Below, one piece after another: positions 44,819 through 52,927 of a DNA stretch of 64,000 nucleotides. Below the pieces are notes generated by a model. The model was not told where the DNA came from. It saw nothing but the letters and a program-made list of their open reading frames with translations, and ran no database searches. The DNA lies in the NCBI GenBank assembly GCA_902796025.1, contig CADBNW010000217.1, positions 1 to 64,000 on the forward strand, in the 5' to 3' direction. A program made the position numbers and the translations under genes. The stretch's first letter is position 1. The number at the start of each line of letters is the position of its first letter. Source of the DNA: an uncultured Eubacteriales bacterium. Its GTDB lineage: Bacteria > Bacillota > Clostridia > Christensenellales > Aristaeellaceae.

Positions 44819-45990
44819 GAAAAAAAGCAGCGCGGGGAGTACTGGTCTACACCCTGTGCATTTTTATGGCGCAATGGATCCTGGCAAGCCTGCACTCCGC
44901 TGTGGGCGCGTATCAGACGGAGGTCATAAGCGCCTACGCCCTTGAGGACTCGGCTAAGGGGCTCGTGTCAAGCACGCTGAGCCTGCTTACGATCATCACC
45001 TTTGCGGCGGTTTTGCTGCTTAGCGGGCGCGTTCAAAAAAGCAGGATGCTGCTGTTTGGGCTTGCGCTTGCTGCGTGCTCGCTTTGCCTGATCGCCCTAA
45101 AGGGCGTAGAGCGCAGCTATGGACTGCTGCTTTGCCTGATCGCCTTTGCCGGGATCGGCTGTGGCTGCATCGACAGCCTTGGAAGCGCGGTGCTTAGCGA
45201 GCTCTATCCCGGAAAGGGCAGCGTGATGAGCCTGTATCACGCGACCTACGGCTGCGCGGGCCTAATGATGCCCTTTGTATTTGGGCTTTTGAGTGGCAAG
45301 GGCGTTTTTGGCGGCCTTGGCTTTCGCGGCGCTTATGCGTTTGTGGGAATGCTTGCGCTTTTGCCGCTTGCGGTGATGGCTCTTGGCGTTTTGCCGGGGT
45401 ATCGAGAAGGAAGACAAGGCCCGGCCCGGCGCGTAAGCCCTGGTCTGATCGGGCAGACCCTTTCCGAAAAGCGGCTGCTGCCCGTGTTTGCAAGCGCCAT
45501 CCTTGGCGGCATGTACCTAAACACCATGCTGGTATGGACGCCGCGCTTCATCGTCTATGGCCACGGGGGAGCGGAGTATGAAAAATGGGCGCTTGCCTGT
45601 GTGTATCTTGCAATCACCCTTTCGCGCCTGCTGATGTCCCTTCTAAAGCCGAATATGCGAAAAACGCTTTGGCTGCTTATGCCCGTATCCGCGCTGGGGC
45701 TGCTTGCGGCCATTTGGGTAAAGCAGCCGCTTTGGGCGCTGATATTTGTGTTTGCAAGCGTGTTTTGCTGCGCGCCGGTCATTCCCTTTCAGGTGACCAT
45801 CGCAAGCGACATGCTGCCGGAGAAAAGATTTTTGATTACGCTTTTGCTGATGTTCATCATGATGCTTGGACAGACGCTGATCGCGCCCATCATCGGGGCT
45901 GCGGAAAGCGCCTGGGGCATCAATTCCGCGATGTATCTTGCCGCAGGAGCGATGGCGCTTAGCTGGATCGCGGCGCTTAGGATAAAATGA
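44806..45990 (+). CDS. MFS transporter, substrate unknown
   Basis: A 394-residue membrane protein with about 12 hydrophobic segments. Features of the superfamily include LCLIAFAGIGCGCIDSLGSAVLSELYPGKG in two-helix form and a cytoplasmic loop near residue 200 rich in Arg (PGYREGRQGPARRV). The sequence resembles the FucP/GlpT-like sugar or small-solute MFS branch only weakly. No adjacent catabolic gene points to the substrate. Given control by the Tyr T-box leader upstream, an aromatic amino-acid export or import role is possible but unproven. It overlaps both neighbours (yigZ by 13 bases, the RluA gene by 4). Confidence 0.85.
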   Translation: MESIRKKAARGVLVYTLCIFMAQWILASLHSAVGAYQTEVISAYALEDSAKGLVSSTLSLLTIITFAAVLLLSGRVQKSRMLLFGLALAACSLCLIALKGVERSYGLLLCLIAFAGIGCGCIDSLGSAVLSELYPGKGSVMSLYHATYGCAGLMMPFVFGLLSGKGVFGGLGFRGAYAFVGMLALLPLAVMALGVLPGYREGRQGPARRVSPGLIGQTLSEKRLLPVFASAILGGMYLNTMLVWTPRFIVYGHGGAEYEKWALACVYLAITLSRLLMSLLKPNMRKTLWLLMPVSALGLLAAIWVKQPLWALIFVFASVFCCAPVIPFQVTIASDMLPEKRFLITLLLMFIMMLGQTLIAPIIGAAESAWGINSAMYLAAGAMALSWIAALRIK

Positions 45991-46886
45991 TCACAAAGCT
46001 TACTTCGATCGTGCCCGCGGGTGCACAGGGCCTGGAGCTTGCCCGCTATATCGACCGCGCCTGGCCGATGCTTGGAAAGGCGCGCGCCGCAAAGCTGATA
46101 AAGCAAAAGCAGGTAAAGCGAAACGGCCAGCGCCCGGAGGGCGACTGCCGCTTAAAGGCAGGGGATGAGATCGTTCTCTATGTCGACGGGGGCTATGATA
46201 CGAGTTTGAAAATCCTGTTTGACGACGGCTTTCTCATGGCGTTTTACAAGCCGCAGGGCCTGCCAGTGGATGTGGACGCCGAGGGCATAGGGGAGGATAC
46301 GGCGCTTATGCGCCTTCGGCTCGTAAAGCCGGACGCGCGGCTTGTGCACCGGCTGGACACGGGAACGGGCGGCGTGATGCTTGCTGCGCTGTGTAAGAAG
46401 GCGGAAGACATGCTGCTTTCGCTTTTTCGGCAGCATCTGCTTATCAAAACCTATCTTGCCTGCGTTTGTGAAAGGATGGAAAAGCCGGATGGCAGGCTGA
46501 CGGGCTTTCTTTTGAAGGACGAAGCGCGGGCAAGGGTGCGCGTTTTAGCGCAAAAGGCCCCCGGCGCGCTTTCCATAGAGACGATCTATTCTCTTATCGA
46601 AACCATACAGGAAAAGGGCGAAACGCTAAGCTGGCTCAGGGTGCAGATCCCGACCGGGCGCACGCACCAGATCCGCGCGCACATGGCTTCGATAGGCCAT
46701 CCGCTCGTTGGGGATGACAAGTACGGACGGCGCGAGATCAACCGCGCCCTGAACGCAAAAGAGCCAAGGCTGTGGTGCAAAAGCATTGAAATCATGCCTA
46801 CGCAGGAGGCCGGCGCTTACGCGGGAATGCGCTTTGAAGCGCCGGCGGAGGAGATCAAATGGGACAGTTGGCAGACGTTAAGCTGA
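45987..46886 (+). CDS. RluA-family pseudouridine synthase
   Basis: A 299-residue protein with an N-terminal S4 domain (MLGKARAAKLIKQKQVKRNG) and the RluA catalytic motif VHRLDTGTGGVML with its Asp nucleophile near residue 113. ARLAGFL-type and PTGRTHQIRAHMASIGHPLVGDDKY blocks follow, the last being typical of the RluC/RluD/YjbO group. It isomerises uridines in 23S rRNA or tRNA; the target position cannot be told from sequence. The start overlaps the MFS stop in ATGA. The next gene starts 28 bases before this one ends. Confidence 0.92.
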   Translation: MITKLTSIVPAGAQGLELARYIDRAWPMLGKARAAKLIKQKQVKRNGQRPEGDCRLKAGDEIVLYVDGGYDTSLKILFDDGFLMAFYKPQGLPVDVDAEGIGEDTALMRLRLVKPDARLVHRLDTGTGGVMLAALCKKAEDMLLSLFRQHLLIKTYLACVCERMEKPDGRLTGFLLKDEARARVRVLAQKAPGALSIETIYSLIETIQEKGETLSWLRVQIPTGRTHQIRAHMASIGHPLVGDDKYGRREINRALNAKEPRLWCKSIEIMPTQEAGAYAGMRFEAPAEEIKWDSWQTLS

Positions 46887-47701
46887 TCTGCATGGACATG
46901 GACGGGACGCTCTTCGGCTCCGGCGAGCAGATCCCGGAGATAAACCTGTATGCGCTGAGGCGCGCAAGGGAGAGGGGCATACGCCTTGCCCTCGTCAGCG
47001 GGCGCAACTGGCGCTTTCTTGCCCAGCACGCAAATGCCATCGCGCCCGGCATCGCCATCGTGTCCGCAAACGGCGCGAGGATCGACGAGCAGCCCGGCGG
47101 TAAGTGCATATTCGAGGCTTCCTTTACTCCGGTCTTTGCCGACAAGGTCAGCCGCGTGCTTTGGGACAGCGGCTTGAATTATGAGGTCTACACAGACCGG
47201 TGCAATTACAGCTTTCGAAGCGAAAGGGTGACGCCGCAGCATGCCTCTTCGCTTAAAAAGTACCTCCAAAAAGGACAGGTCGCGCGCCTTGTTTTGCGTA
47301 AAGGCCCAGAGGTCAGCGATATAAGCGGCATCTACAAATTTGTGGCGTTTTGCGACGAGCCGGAAAGAATCGCAGCCCTGCAAAAGGCTCTGGACGAAAA
47401 AGAGATCGTGCATTCCTCCTCCTCCGCGCAAAATGTCGAGGTGATGCCGGAGGGTGTGGGCAAGGGAAGGGCTGTAGCGCTGCTTGCGCGGCACTTTGGC
47501 ATTCCGATCGGGGATACTCTGGCCTTTGGAGATTATACCAACGACATCGATATGCTTAAAAGCGCGGGACATGGCATCGCCATGGAAAACGCGGTCCCGG
47601 CGCTTAAAGCGGTTGCAGAAGCGCTGACCTGTGACAACCGCTCTGGCGGCGTGGGCCGCTTTATTCTTGAGCATGTGCTGGAAGAACCGACAAATGCATA
47701 A
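46859..47701 (+). CDS. HAD-superfamily Cof-type phosphatase
   Basis: A 280-residue Cof/YbjI-like (HAD IIB) hydrolase. Motif I is MDMDGTLFGSG with the nucleophilic Asp, motif II is LVSGRNW, and motifs III/IV are KGRAVALL and FGDYTNDIDMLKSAGHGIAM. The cap is of the C2B type. These enzymes dephosphorylate sugar phosphates or cofactors such as PLP or FMN; the substrate is open. GGAGGAG precedes the start inside the RluA gene. The last gene of the operon, it is followed by an AT-rich gap. Confidence 0.92.
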   Translation: MGQLADVKLICMDMDGTLFGSGEQIPEINLYALRRARERGIRLALVSGRNWRFLAQHANAIAPGIAIVSANGARIDEQPGGKCIFEASFTPVFADKVSRVLWDSGLNYEVYTDRCNYSFRSERVTPQHASSLKKYLQKGQVARLVLRKGPEVSDISGIYKFVAFCDEPERIAALQKALDEKEIVHSSSSAQNVEVMPEGVGKGRAVALLARHFGIPIGDTLAFGDYTNDIDMLKSAGHGIAMENAVPALKAVAEALTCDNRSGGVGRFILEHVLEEPTNA

Positions 47702-47718
47702 TATTCATCTGAAAAGTT

Positions 47719-47793
47719 TTTACACTGAATAAATATAAGATATATTTACTTTTACGCCCTTATATGCTAAACTTATGCGCATAATTATGCATA
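47719..47793 (+). promoter_or_regulatory. argC promoter region with putative ArgR boxes
   Basis: TTTACA (47719-47724) and TATATT (47741-47746) have a 16-base spacer. A second possible pair is TTTACT (47745-47750) with TAAACT (47768-47773). Two AT-rich sites resemble ARG boxes: CTGAATAAATATAAG (47725-47739) and the palindromic GCATAATTATGC core (47779-47790) inside ATGCGCATAATTATGCAT. The position over and after the promoter fits arginine repression. Confidence 0.55.
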
Positions 47794-47808
47794 AGGAATG
47801 GGCCGTAT

Positions 47809-48720
47809 ATGCACAAAGTATTTATTGACGGAGGCGCCGGAACCACGGGGCTTCGCCTGCGCGAGCGGCTGACGCAGCGGAAGGACATTGCGCTGATTGA
47901 GCTAAGCGATGAAATGCGAAAGGACGCAAATGCCCGCAGGGACGCACTGAACGAGGCGGAGATCGCTTTTTTGTGCCTGCCGGATGACGCGGCCAGGGAG
48001 AGTGTTTCCCTGATCGAAAACCCGCTTGTACGGGTGATCGACACCTCTACAGCCCACAGAGTGGCGCAAGGCTGGGCGTACGGCTTGGCGGAATTGACCG
48101 GGCAGAGGGAAAGGATCGCCTCCTCCCTTCGCGTAGCTAATCCCGGCTGCCACGCAAGTGGCTTTATCGCGCTGATCGCGCCGTTGGTGGAAGCGGGCCT
48201 CATCAAAAAGGACGAGCATCTCAGCTGCTTTTCTCTGACCGGCTATTCCGGCGGGGGCAAAAAGATGATCGCTCAGTATGAAAGCGAGAGCAGGGATCTC
48301 CTTTTGAATGCGCCCCGCCAGTACGGGCTTTCCCAAGCGCACAAGCATCTTCCGGAAATGACCTATTACAGCGGCCTTGATGCGGCACCTGCCTTCTGCC
48401 CGGTGGTCGCGCCGTTTTACAGCGGCATGGAGGTCGCAGTGCTGGTTTTTGGTGTGCAGCCTGAAAGGGCAAAAGAGGTCTACCGCCAAAAATATGCTGG
48501 CGGCCTGATACGCTTTAAAGAGGAAAGCGACGAGCAGGGCTTTCTTTCCGCCGCGGCCTACAGCGGGAAAGACGATATGGAAATCAGCGTCCACGGAAAC
48601 GACGAGCGCCTTTTGCTGGTTGCGCGCTTTGACAACCTCGGCAAGGGCGCCTCGGGCGCAGCGATACAGAACATGAACATCATGCTGGGCTTAAACGAGT
48701 CCACCGGGCTTGCACTGTGA
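47809..48720 (+). CDS. argC: N-acetyl-gamma-glutamyl-phosphate reductase (type 2 ArgC)
   Basis: A 303-residue enzyme of the shorter AGPR type. The NAD(P) site is FIDGGAGTTGLRLRERL, and the catalytic Cys114 is in VANPGCHASGFI. The KHLPEM motif and FVP-like PAFCPVVAPFYSGM follow. It reduces N-acetylglutamyl phosphate to the semialdehyde in arginine synthesis. It heads the arg-car operon, directly after the ArgR-box promoter region. argJ starts 17 bases later if ATG 48738 is used. Confidence 0.95.
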   Translation: MHKVFIDGGAGTTGLRLRERLTQRKDIALIELSDEMRKDANARRDALNEAEIAFLCLPDDAARESVSLIENPLVRVIDTSTAHRVAQGWAYGLAELTGQRERIASSLRVANPGCHASGFIALIAPLVEAGLIKKDEHLSCFSLTGYSGGGKKMIAQYESESRDLLLNAPRQYGLSQAHKHLPEMTYYSGLDAAPAFCPVVAPFYSGMEVAVLVFGVQPERAKEVYRQKYAGGLIRFKEESDEQGFLSAAAYSGKDDMEISVHGNDERLLLVARFDNLGKGASGAAIQNMNIMLGLNESTGLAL

Positions 48721-48737
48721 GCGGAAGGGAGCAAAAG

Positions 48738-49952
48738 ATGAAACAAATCGAGGGCGGCGTCTGCGCCGCAAAGGGCTTTACGGCAAACGGCATCCACTGC
48801 GGCATCCGTAAAAACCGATCCAAGCGGGATCTGGCGCTGATCTACTCCTCAACGCGGGCAGCCTGCGCGGCGGTGTACACGCAAAACCTCGTAAAGGGCG
48901 CGCCGCTCAAGCTCACAAAGGAGCATCTTTCGGACGGCTGGGCGCAGGCGATCATCTGTAACAGCGGAAACGCCAATACCTGCAACGCAAACGGGCGCGA
49001 AATCGCCGAGGGCATGAGTGAGCTTGTAAGCAAGCGCCTTGGCATAAAGGCTCAGGACGTGGTCGTGGCCTCCACGGGCGTGATCGGTCAGCCCATGAGC
49101 CTTGAGCCGATCGAAAAAGGCATCGGCGCGCTTACAGACGGGCTCAGCCGTGACGGCTGCGAAAAAGCGGCGGAGGGCATCATGACCACGGACACGGTCA
49201 AAAAGGAGATGGCCGTGGAGTTTACCCTGGGCGGCAAGACCTGCCGCATGGGCGGCATCGCCAAGGGCAGCGGCATGATCCACCCAAACATGGCGACGAT
49301 GCTGGTGTTTATCACGACGGACGCTGCGATCTCGGCAGAAATGCTGCAAAAGGCGCTCTCGGGCAACGTGCAAAACACCTTCAACATGCTCTCCATCGAC
49401 GGCGACACCTCTACAAACGACATGGTCGTAGTGATGGCAAACGGCCAGGCAGAAAACGAAGAAGTGAACGGCGAAGGAGAGGATTTTGATAGATTCATGC
49501 AGGCGCTGAACACCATCAACGTTGGCCTGTGCCGCATGATCGCGGGAGACGGCGAGGGAGCGACCAAGCTGCTTGAGTGCAAGGTAAGCGGCGCGTCAGA
49601 CAAAAGCACTGCCCGCACGGTGGCAAAGAGCGTGATCTGCTCCTCCCTGCTAAAGGCCGCGATGTTTGGCGCGGACGCAAACTGGGGGCGCGTATTGTGC
49701 GCCATCGGCTACAGCGGAGCTCAACTGGACGTTGATAAAATAGACGTATCCTTTCAAAGCGATGCTGGCCTGATCGAGGTATGCAAAAATGGCGCGGGCG
49801 TGGACTTTGACGAGGCGCTTGCCAAAAAGATCCTAAGTGAAAAGGAAATCGACATTCTGGTGGAGCTCAACAGCGGCGCTTTTTCCGCGGACGCCTGGGG
49901 CTGCGATCTTACCTACGATTATGTGAAGATCAACGGCGATTACCGCACCTGA
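48738..49952 (+). CDS. argJ: Bifunctional ornithine acetyltransferase / N-acetylglutamate synthase
   Basis: I choose ATG 48738, with AGGGAG at 48726-48731; the upstream GTG overlaps the argC stop. The 404-residue proenzyme has the self-cleavage site at Thr187 in HPNMATMLVFITTDA, which splits it into alpha and beta chains. SGNANTCNA and GADANWGRVLCAIGYSGA are substrate-site motifs. It transfers the acetyl group from acetylornithine to glutamate, closing the acetyl cycle. No argA-like synthase is seen, so it probably also starts the pathway from acetyl-CoA. Confidence 0.95.
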   Translation: MKQIEGGVCAAKGFTANGIHCGIRKNRSKRDLALIYSSTRAACAAVYTQNLVKGAPLKLTKEHLSDGWAQAIICNSGNANTCNANGREIAEGMSELVSKRLGIKAQDVVVASTGVIGQPMSLEPIEKGIGALTDGLSRDGCEKAAEGIMTTDTVKKEMAVEFTLGGKTCRMGGIAKGSGMIHPNMATMLVFITTDAAISAEMLQKALSGNVQNTFNMLSIDGDTSTNDMVVVMANGQAENEEVNGEGEDFDRFMQALNTINVGLCRMIAGDGEGATKLLECKVSGASDKSTARTVAKSVICSSLLKAAMFGADANWGRVLCAIGYSGAQLDVDKIDVSFQSDAGLIEVCKNGAGVDFDEALAKKILSEKEIDILVELNSGAFSADAWGCDLTYDYVKINGDYRT

Positions 49953-49966
49953 GGAGGGCATGGTAT

Positions 49967-50848
49967 ATGGAAGGAACGCTTACCAACCACGAACGCGCAG
50001 AGGTGCTGACCCAGGCGCTGCCCTACATCCAGCGCTACACCGGCAAGACCGTCGTCATAAAGTACGGCGGAAACGCGATGGTGAACGAAAGCCTGAAGCA
50101 GCAGGTCATGGAGGATGTGGTGCTTTTGTGGCTGATCGGGGTAAAGGTCGTGCTGGTGCACGGAGGCGGGCCGGATATCAGCGAGCTTATGAAGCGGCTT
50201 GGCAAGCAGCCGCAGTTTATCGACGGCCTGCGCGTGACCGACGCGGAGACGGTGGACATCGCGCAGATGGTGCTGGCGGGGCGCATCAACAAAACGCTGG
50301 TAAATCTGCTTGAAATGAAGGGCGGCCGCGCCATCGGTCTAAGCGGTGTTGACGACCGCATGATCGAGGCGGACTTCCGAGACGAGCGGCTGGGATACGT
50401 GGGGCGCATCACAAAGATCAATATTCGGCCGGTAGTGGACATCATGGACAAGGGGTATATCCCTGTCATTTCCACTCTGGGCTGCGACGCGCGGGGCAAC
50501 GTTTTCAACATCAACGGCGATACCGCCGCCGCCCGGATCGCGGGCGCGCTTGGCGCGGAGGAGCTCATCATGATGACGGATATCGCGGGCATCCAGCTGG
50601 ACAAGGACGATCCCTCGACCTTGATCCCCGAAATCAATCTTGCGCGCATCGACCAGCTAAAGCGCGAGGGCGTGATCACGGGAGGAATGATCCCCAAGGT
50701 GGATTGCTGCATCACGGCGTTGGGCGAGGGCGTAAAGCAGGCAGTCATCATGGACGGGCGCGTGCCCCACTCGATCTTGATGGAGCTATTGACAGACGAG
50801 GGCGCGGGCACGCTGGTAAAGGAGGATGTGCATGGCTATCAGTCTTAA
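49967..50848 (+). CDS. argB: Acetylglutamate kinase
   Basis: A 293-residue amino-acid kinase. TVVIKYGGNAM is the phosphate-binding start, VLVHGGGPDISELM and NGDTAAARIAGALGAEELIM line the substrate and ATP sites, and GVITGGMIPKVD is the late Lys-containing loop. The long N-terminal helix (residues 1-22) is of the hexameric, arginine-sensitive kind, so feedback control at this step is likely. The ATG lies 14 bases after argJ, and the end overlaps argF by 17 bases. Confidence 0.96.
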   Translation: MEGTLTNHERAEVLTQALPYIQRYTGKTVVIKYGGNAMVNESLKQQVMEDVVLLWLIGVKVVLVHGGGPDISELMKRLGKQPQFIDGLRVTDAETVDIAQMVLAGRINKTLVNLLEMKGGRAIGLSGVDDRMIEADFRDERLGYVGRITKINIRPVVDIMDKGYIPVISTLGCDARGNVFNINGDTAAARIAGALGAEELIMMTDIAGIQLDKDDPSTLIPEINLARIDQLKREGVITGGMIPKVDCCITALGEGVKQAVIMDGRVPHSILMELLTDEGAGTLVKEDVHGYQS

Positions 50849-51836
50849 GGGCAGAAGCTTTTTGACGCTGATCGATTATTCGGCGGAGGAAATAGAAGCC
50901 TTATTGTGCCTTGCGGCGCGCCTGAAGGCCGACAAAAAGGTGGGGCGGGCGCACAGGCTGTGCGAGGGAAAAAGCGTCGCGCTGATATTCGAAAAGACCT
51001 CCACCCGCACGCGCTGCGCCTTTGAAGTTGCCGCGTTCGATCTTGGCATGCACGCGGTATATCTGGATCCCAGCGCATCCCAGATCGGCAAAAAGGAATC
51101 CATGGCCGACACTGCGCGGGTGCTGGGGCGCATGTTTGACGGCATCGAGTACCGGGGCTACGGGCAGGAGCGCATGGAAGCGCTTGCAAAATACGCGGGC
51201 GTCCCTGTGTGGAACGGGCTGACGAACGAATACCATCCCACCCAGGTGCTTGCGGACATGCTGACCATACAGGAGCACTTTGGCTCGCTGAAGGGAAAAA
51301 AGCTCGTCTTTATGGGCGATGCGAGATACAATATGGCTGCGTCCCTCATGATCGGCTGCGCAAAGCTGGGGCTTCATTTTACTGCGTGCGCGCCGAAGGA
51401 ATATTTTCCGGGCGACGCGCTGGTAGAAAAATGCAAAAGCTGGGGAAGGGACAGCAGTGCTAAAATCGAGCTCGTCACAGAACCTGAAAAAGCGGTATGC
51501 GGCGCGGATGTGATCTACACGGACGTTTGGGTCTCCATGGGCGAGGATGCGGGCGTATGGCAAAAGCGGATTGAGGATCTTACGCCTTACAGGGTGACAA
51601 GGGCGCTGATGGAAAAGGCGGGCCCTGGCTGCCGCTTTATGCACTGCCTGCCCTCCTTCCACGATCTTGGAACGCAGACGGGGCAGGAGATCTATCAGAA
51701 ATATGGCATCGACTGCATGGAAGTGACGGACGAAGTGTTCGAGGGCGCGCAGTCCATCGTATTTGACGAAGCGGAGAACCGCATGCACACCATCAAGGCG
51801 GTAATGGCGGCCACGCTTGCGGACGCGTTCAACTAA
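50832..51836 (+). CDS. argF: Ornithine carbamoyltransferase
   Basis: I choose ATG 50832, with GGAGG at 50821-50825, giving 334 residues. The carbamoyl-phosphate site FEKTSTRTRCAFE near residue 55, the domain linker HPTQVLADMLTIQEHF and the ornithine-binding MHCLPSFHD are intact. It joins carbamoyl phosphate and ornithine to citrulline. Because carA and carB follow directly, the operon supplies both substrates. No arcA or arcC gene is here, so an anabolic role is likely. argD, argG and argH are not in the window. Confidence 0.95.
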   Translation: MAISLKGRSFLTLIDYSAEEIEALLCLAARLKADKKVGRAHRLCEGKSVALIFEKTSTRTRCAFEVAAFDLGMHAVYLDPSASQIGKKESMADTARVLGRMFDGIEYRGYGQERMEALAKYAGVPVWNGLTNEYHPTQVLADMLTIQEHFGSLKGKKLVFMGDARYNMAASLMIGCAKLGLHFTACAPKEYFPGDALVEKCKSWGRDSSAKIELVTEPEKAVCGADVIYTDVWVSMGEDAGVWQKRIEDLTPYRVTRALMEKAGPGCRFMHCLPSFHDLGTQTGQEIYQKYGIDCMEVTDEVFEGAQSIVFDEAENRMHTIKAVMAATLADAFN

Positions 51837-51853
51837 GCAAAGGGATGATATCC

Positions 51854-52927
51854 ATGTCGAAGCGATATTTGATTTTGGCAGACGGCAGCGTTTACGAGGG
51901 CGAGGCCTTCGGCTACGAGGGCGAGGCGCTGGGCGAACTGGTGTTCAATACGGGCGTCGTGGGCTATATTGAGACGCTGACCGATCCAAGCTACTATGGG
52001 CAGATCATCATGCAGACCTTCCCGCTGATCGGCAACTACGGCATCATCGAAGAGGACTTCGAGGGCAGATGCCTTTGCAGCGGCTATGTCGTGCGCTCCT
52101 GGTGCCAGACGCCAAGCAATTTCAGAAGCGAGTACGACCTGGACGCGTTTTTGAAGCGTCACAAGGTGCCTGGCATTTGCGGGCTGGATACCCGCGCCAT
52201 CACCCAGCACATAAGAGACCGGGGCGTGATGGGCGCGATGCTGTCAAATGCCCCCAAGGCGGATCTGGAGGGCCTTCGTGCCTTCAAGATCCAAAACGCC
52301 GTTTCGCACGCTGCGGCAAACGATACATTGATCTACCCCGCGAAGGGGGAGAAGCTTTTCAGCGTGACGCTTGTGGACTACGGCACAAAAAAGGGCATCA
52401 TAAGGGAATTGAATCAAAGGGGCTGCGAGGTCACGGTAGTTCCGCCCTCCATGACGGCAGATGAGATTCTTTCCATGAAGCCGGACGGCGTGATGCTTTC
52501 AAACGGCCCGGGCGATCCGGCGGAGAACGAGGAATGCATCGCCCAGATCGCCCGTTTACTTGGAAAGCTGCCGATGTTTGGCCTGTGCCTTGGCCATCAG
52601 ATGATGGCGATCGCAGCGGGCGGCAAAACCATCAAGCTCAAATACGGCCACCGGGGCGGCAATCAGCCAGTCACCGACGTAAAGACCGGGCACACCTACA
52701 TTACCAGCCAAAACCATGGATACGCGGTGGACGCAGACAGCCTGAAAACGGGTGTGGTACGCTTTGTAAACGCAAATGACCTGACCTGCGAGGGCGTGGA
52801 TTATCCGGAGCAATGCGCCTTCGGGGTGCAGTTTCATCCCGAGGCCTGCGCGGGGCCTCGTGATACTGCCAAACTCTTTGACCGCTTTACGCGCATGATG
52901 GGAGGGAAGAGCTTTGCCGCTGAATAA
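51854..52927 (+). CDS. carA: Carbamoyl-phosphate synthase small subunit
   Basis: I choose ATG 51854, with AAGGGA at 51840-51845, giving 357 residues. The N-terminal CPSase small domain (YLILADGSVYEGEAFG, TGVVGYIETLTDPSY) is followed by a class I glutamine amidotransferase with the nucleophilic Cys in FGLCLGHQMMA and the His-Glu pair in GVQFHPEACAGP. It delivers ammonia from glutamine to CarB. Position inside the arg operon suggests a set dedicated to arginine rather than pyrimidines, although one set may serve both. It overlaps carB by 14 bases. Confidence 0.95.
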   Translation: MSKRYLILADGSVYEGEAFGYEGEALGELVFNTGVVGYIETLTDPSYYGQIIMQTFPLIGNYGIIEEDFEGRCLCSGYVVRSWCQTPSNFRSEYDLDAFLKRHKVPGICGLDTRAITQHIRDRGVMGAMLSNAPKADLEGLRAFKIQNAVSHAAANDTLIYPAKGEKLFSVTLVDYGTKKGIIRELNQRGCEVTVVPPSMTADEILSMKPDGVMLSNGPGDPAENEECIAQIARLLGKLPMFGLCLGHQMMAIAAGGKTIKLKYGHRGGNQPVTDVKTGHTYITSQNHGYAVDADSLKTGVVRFVNANDLTCEGVDYPEQCAFGVQFHPEACAGPRDTAKLFDRFTRMMGGKSFAAE

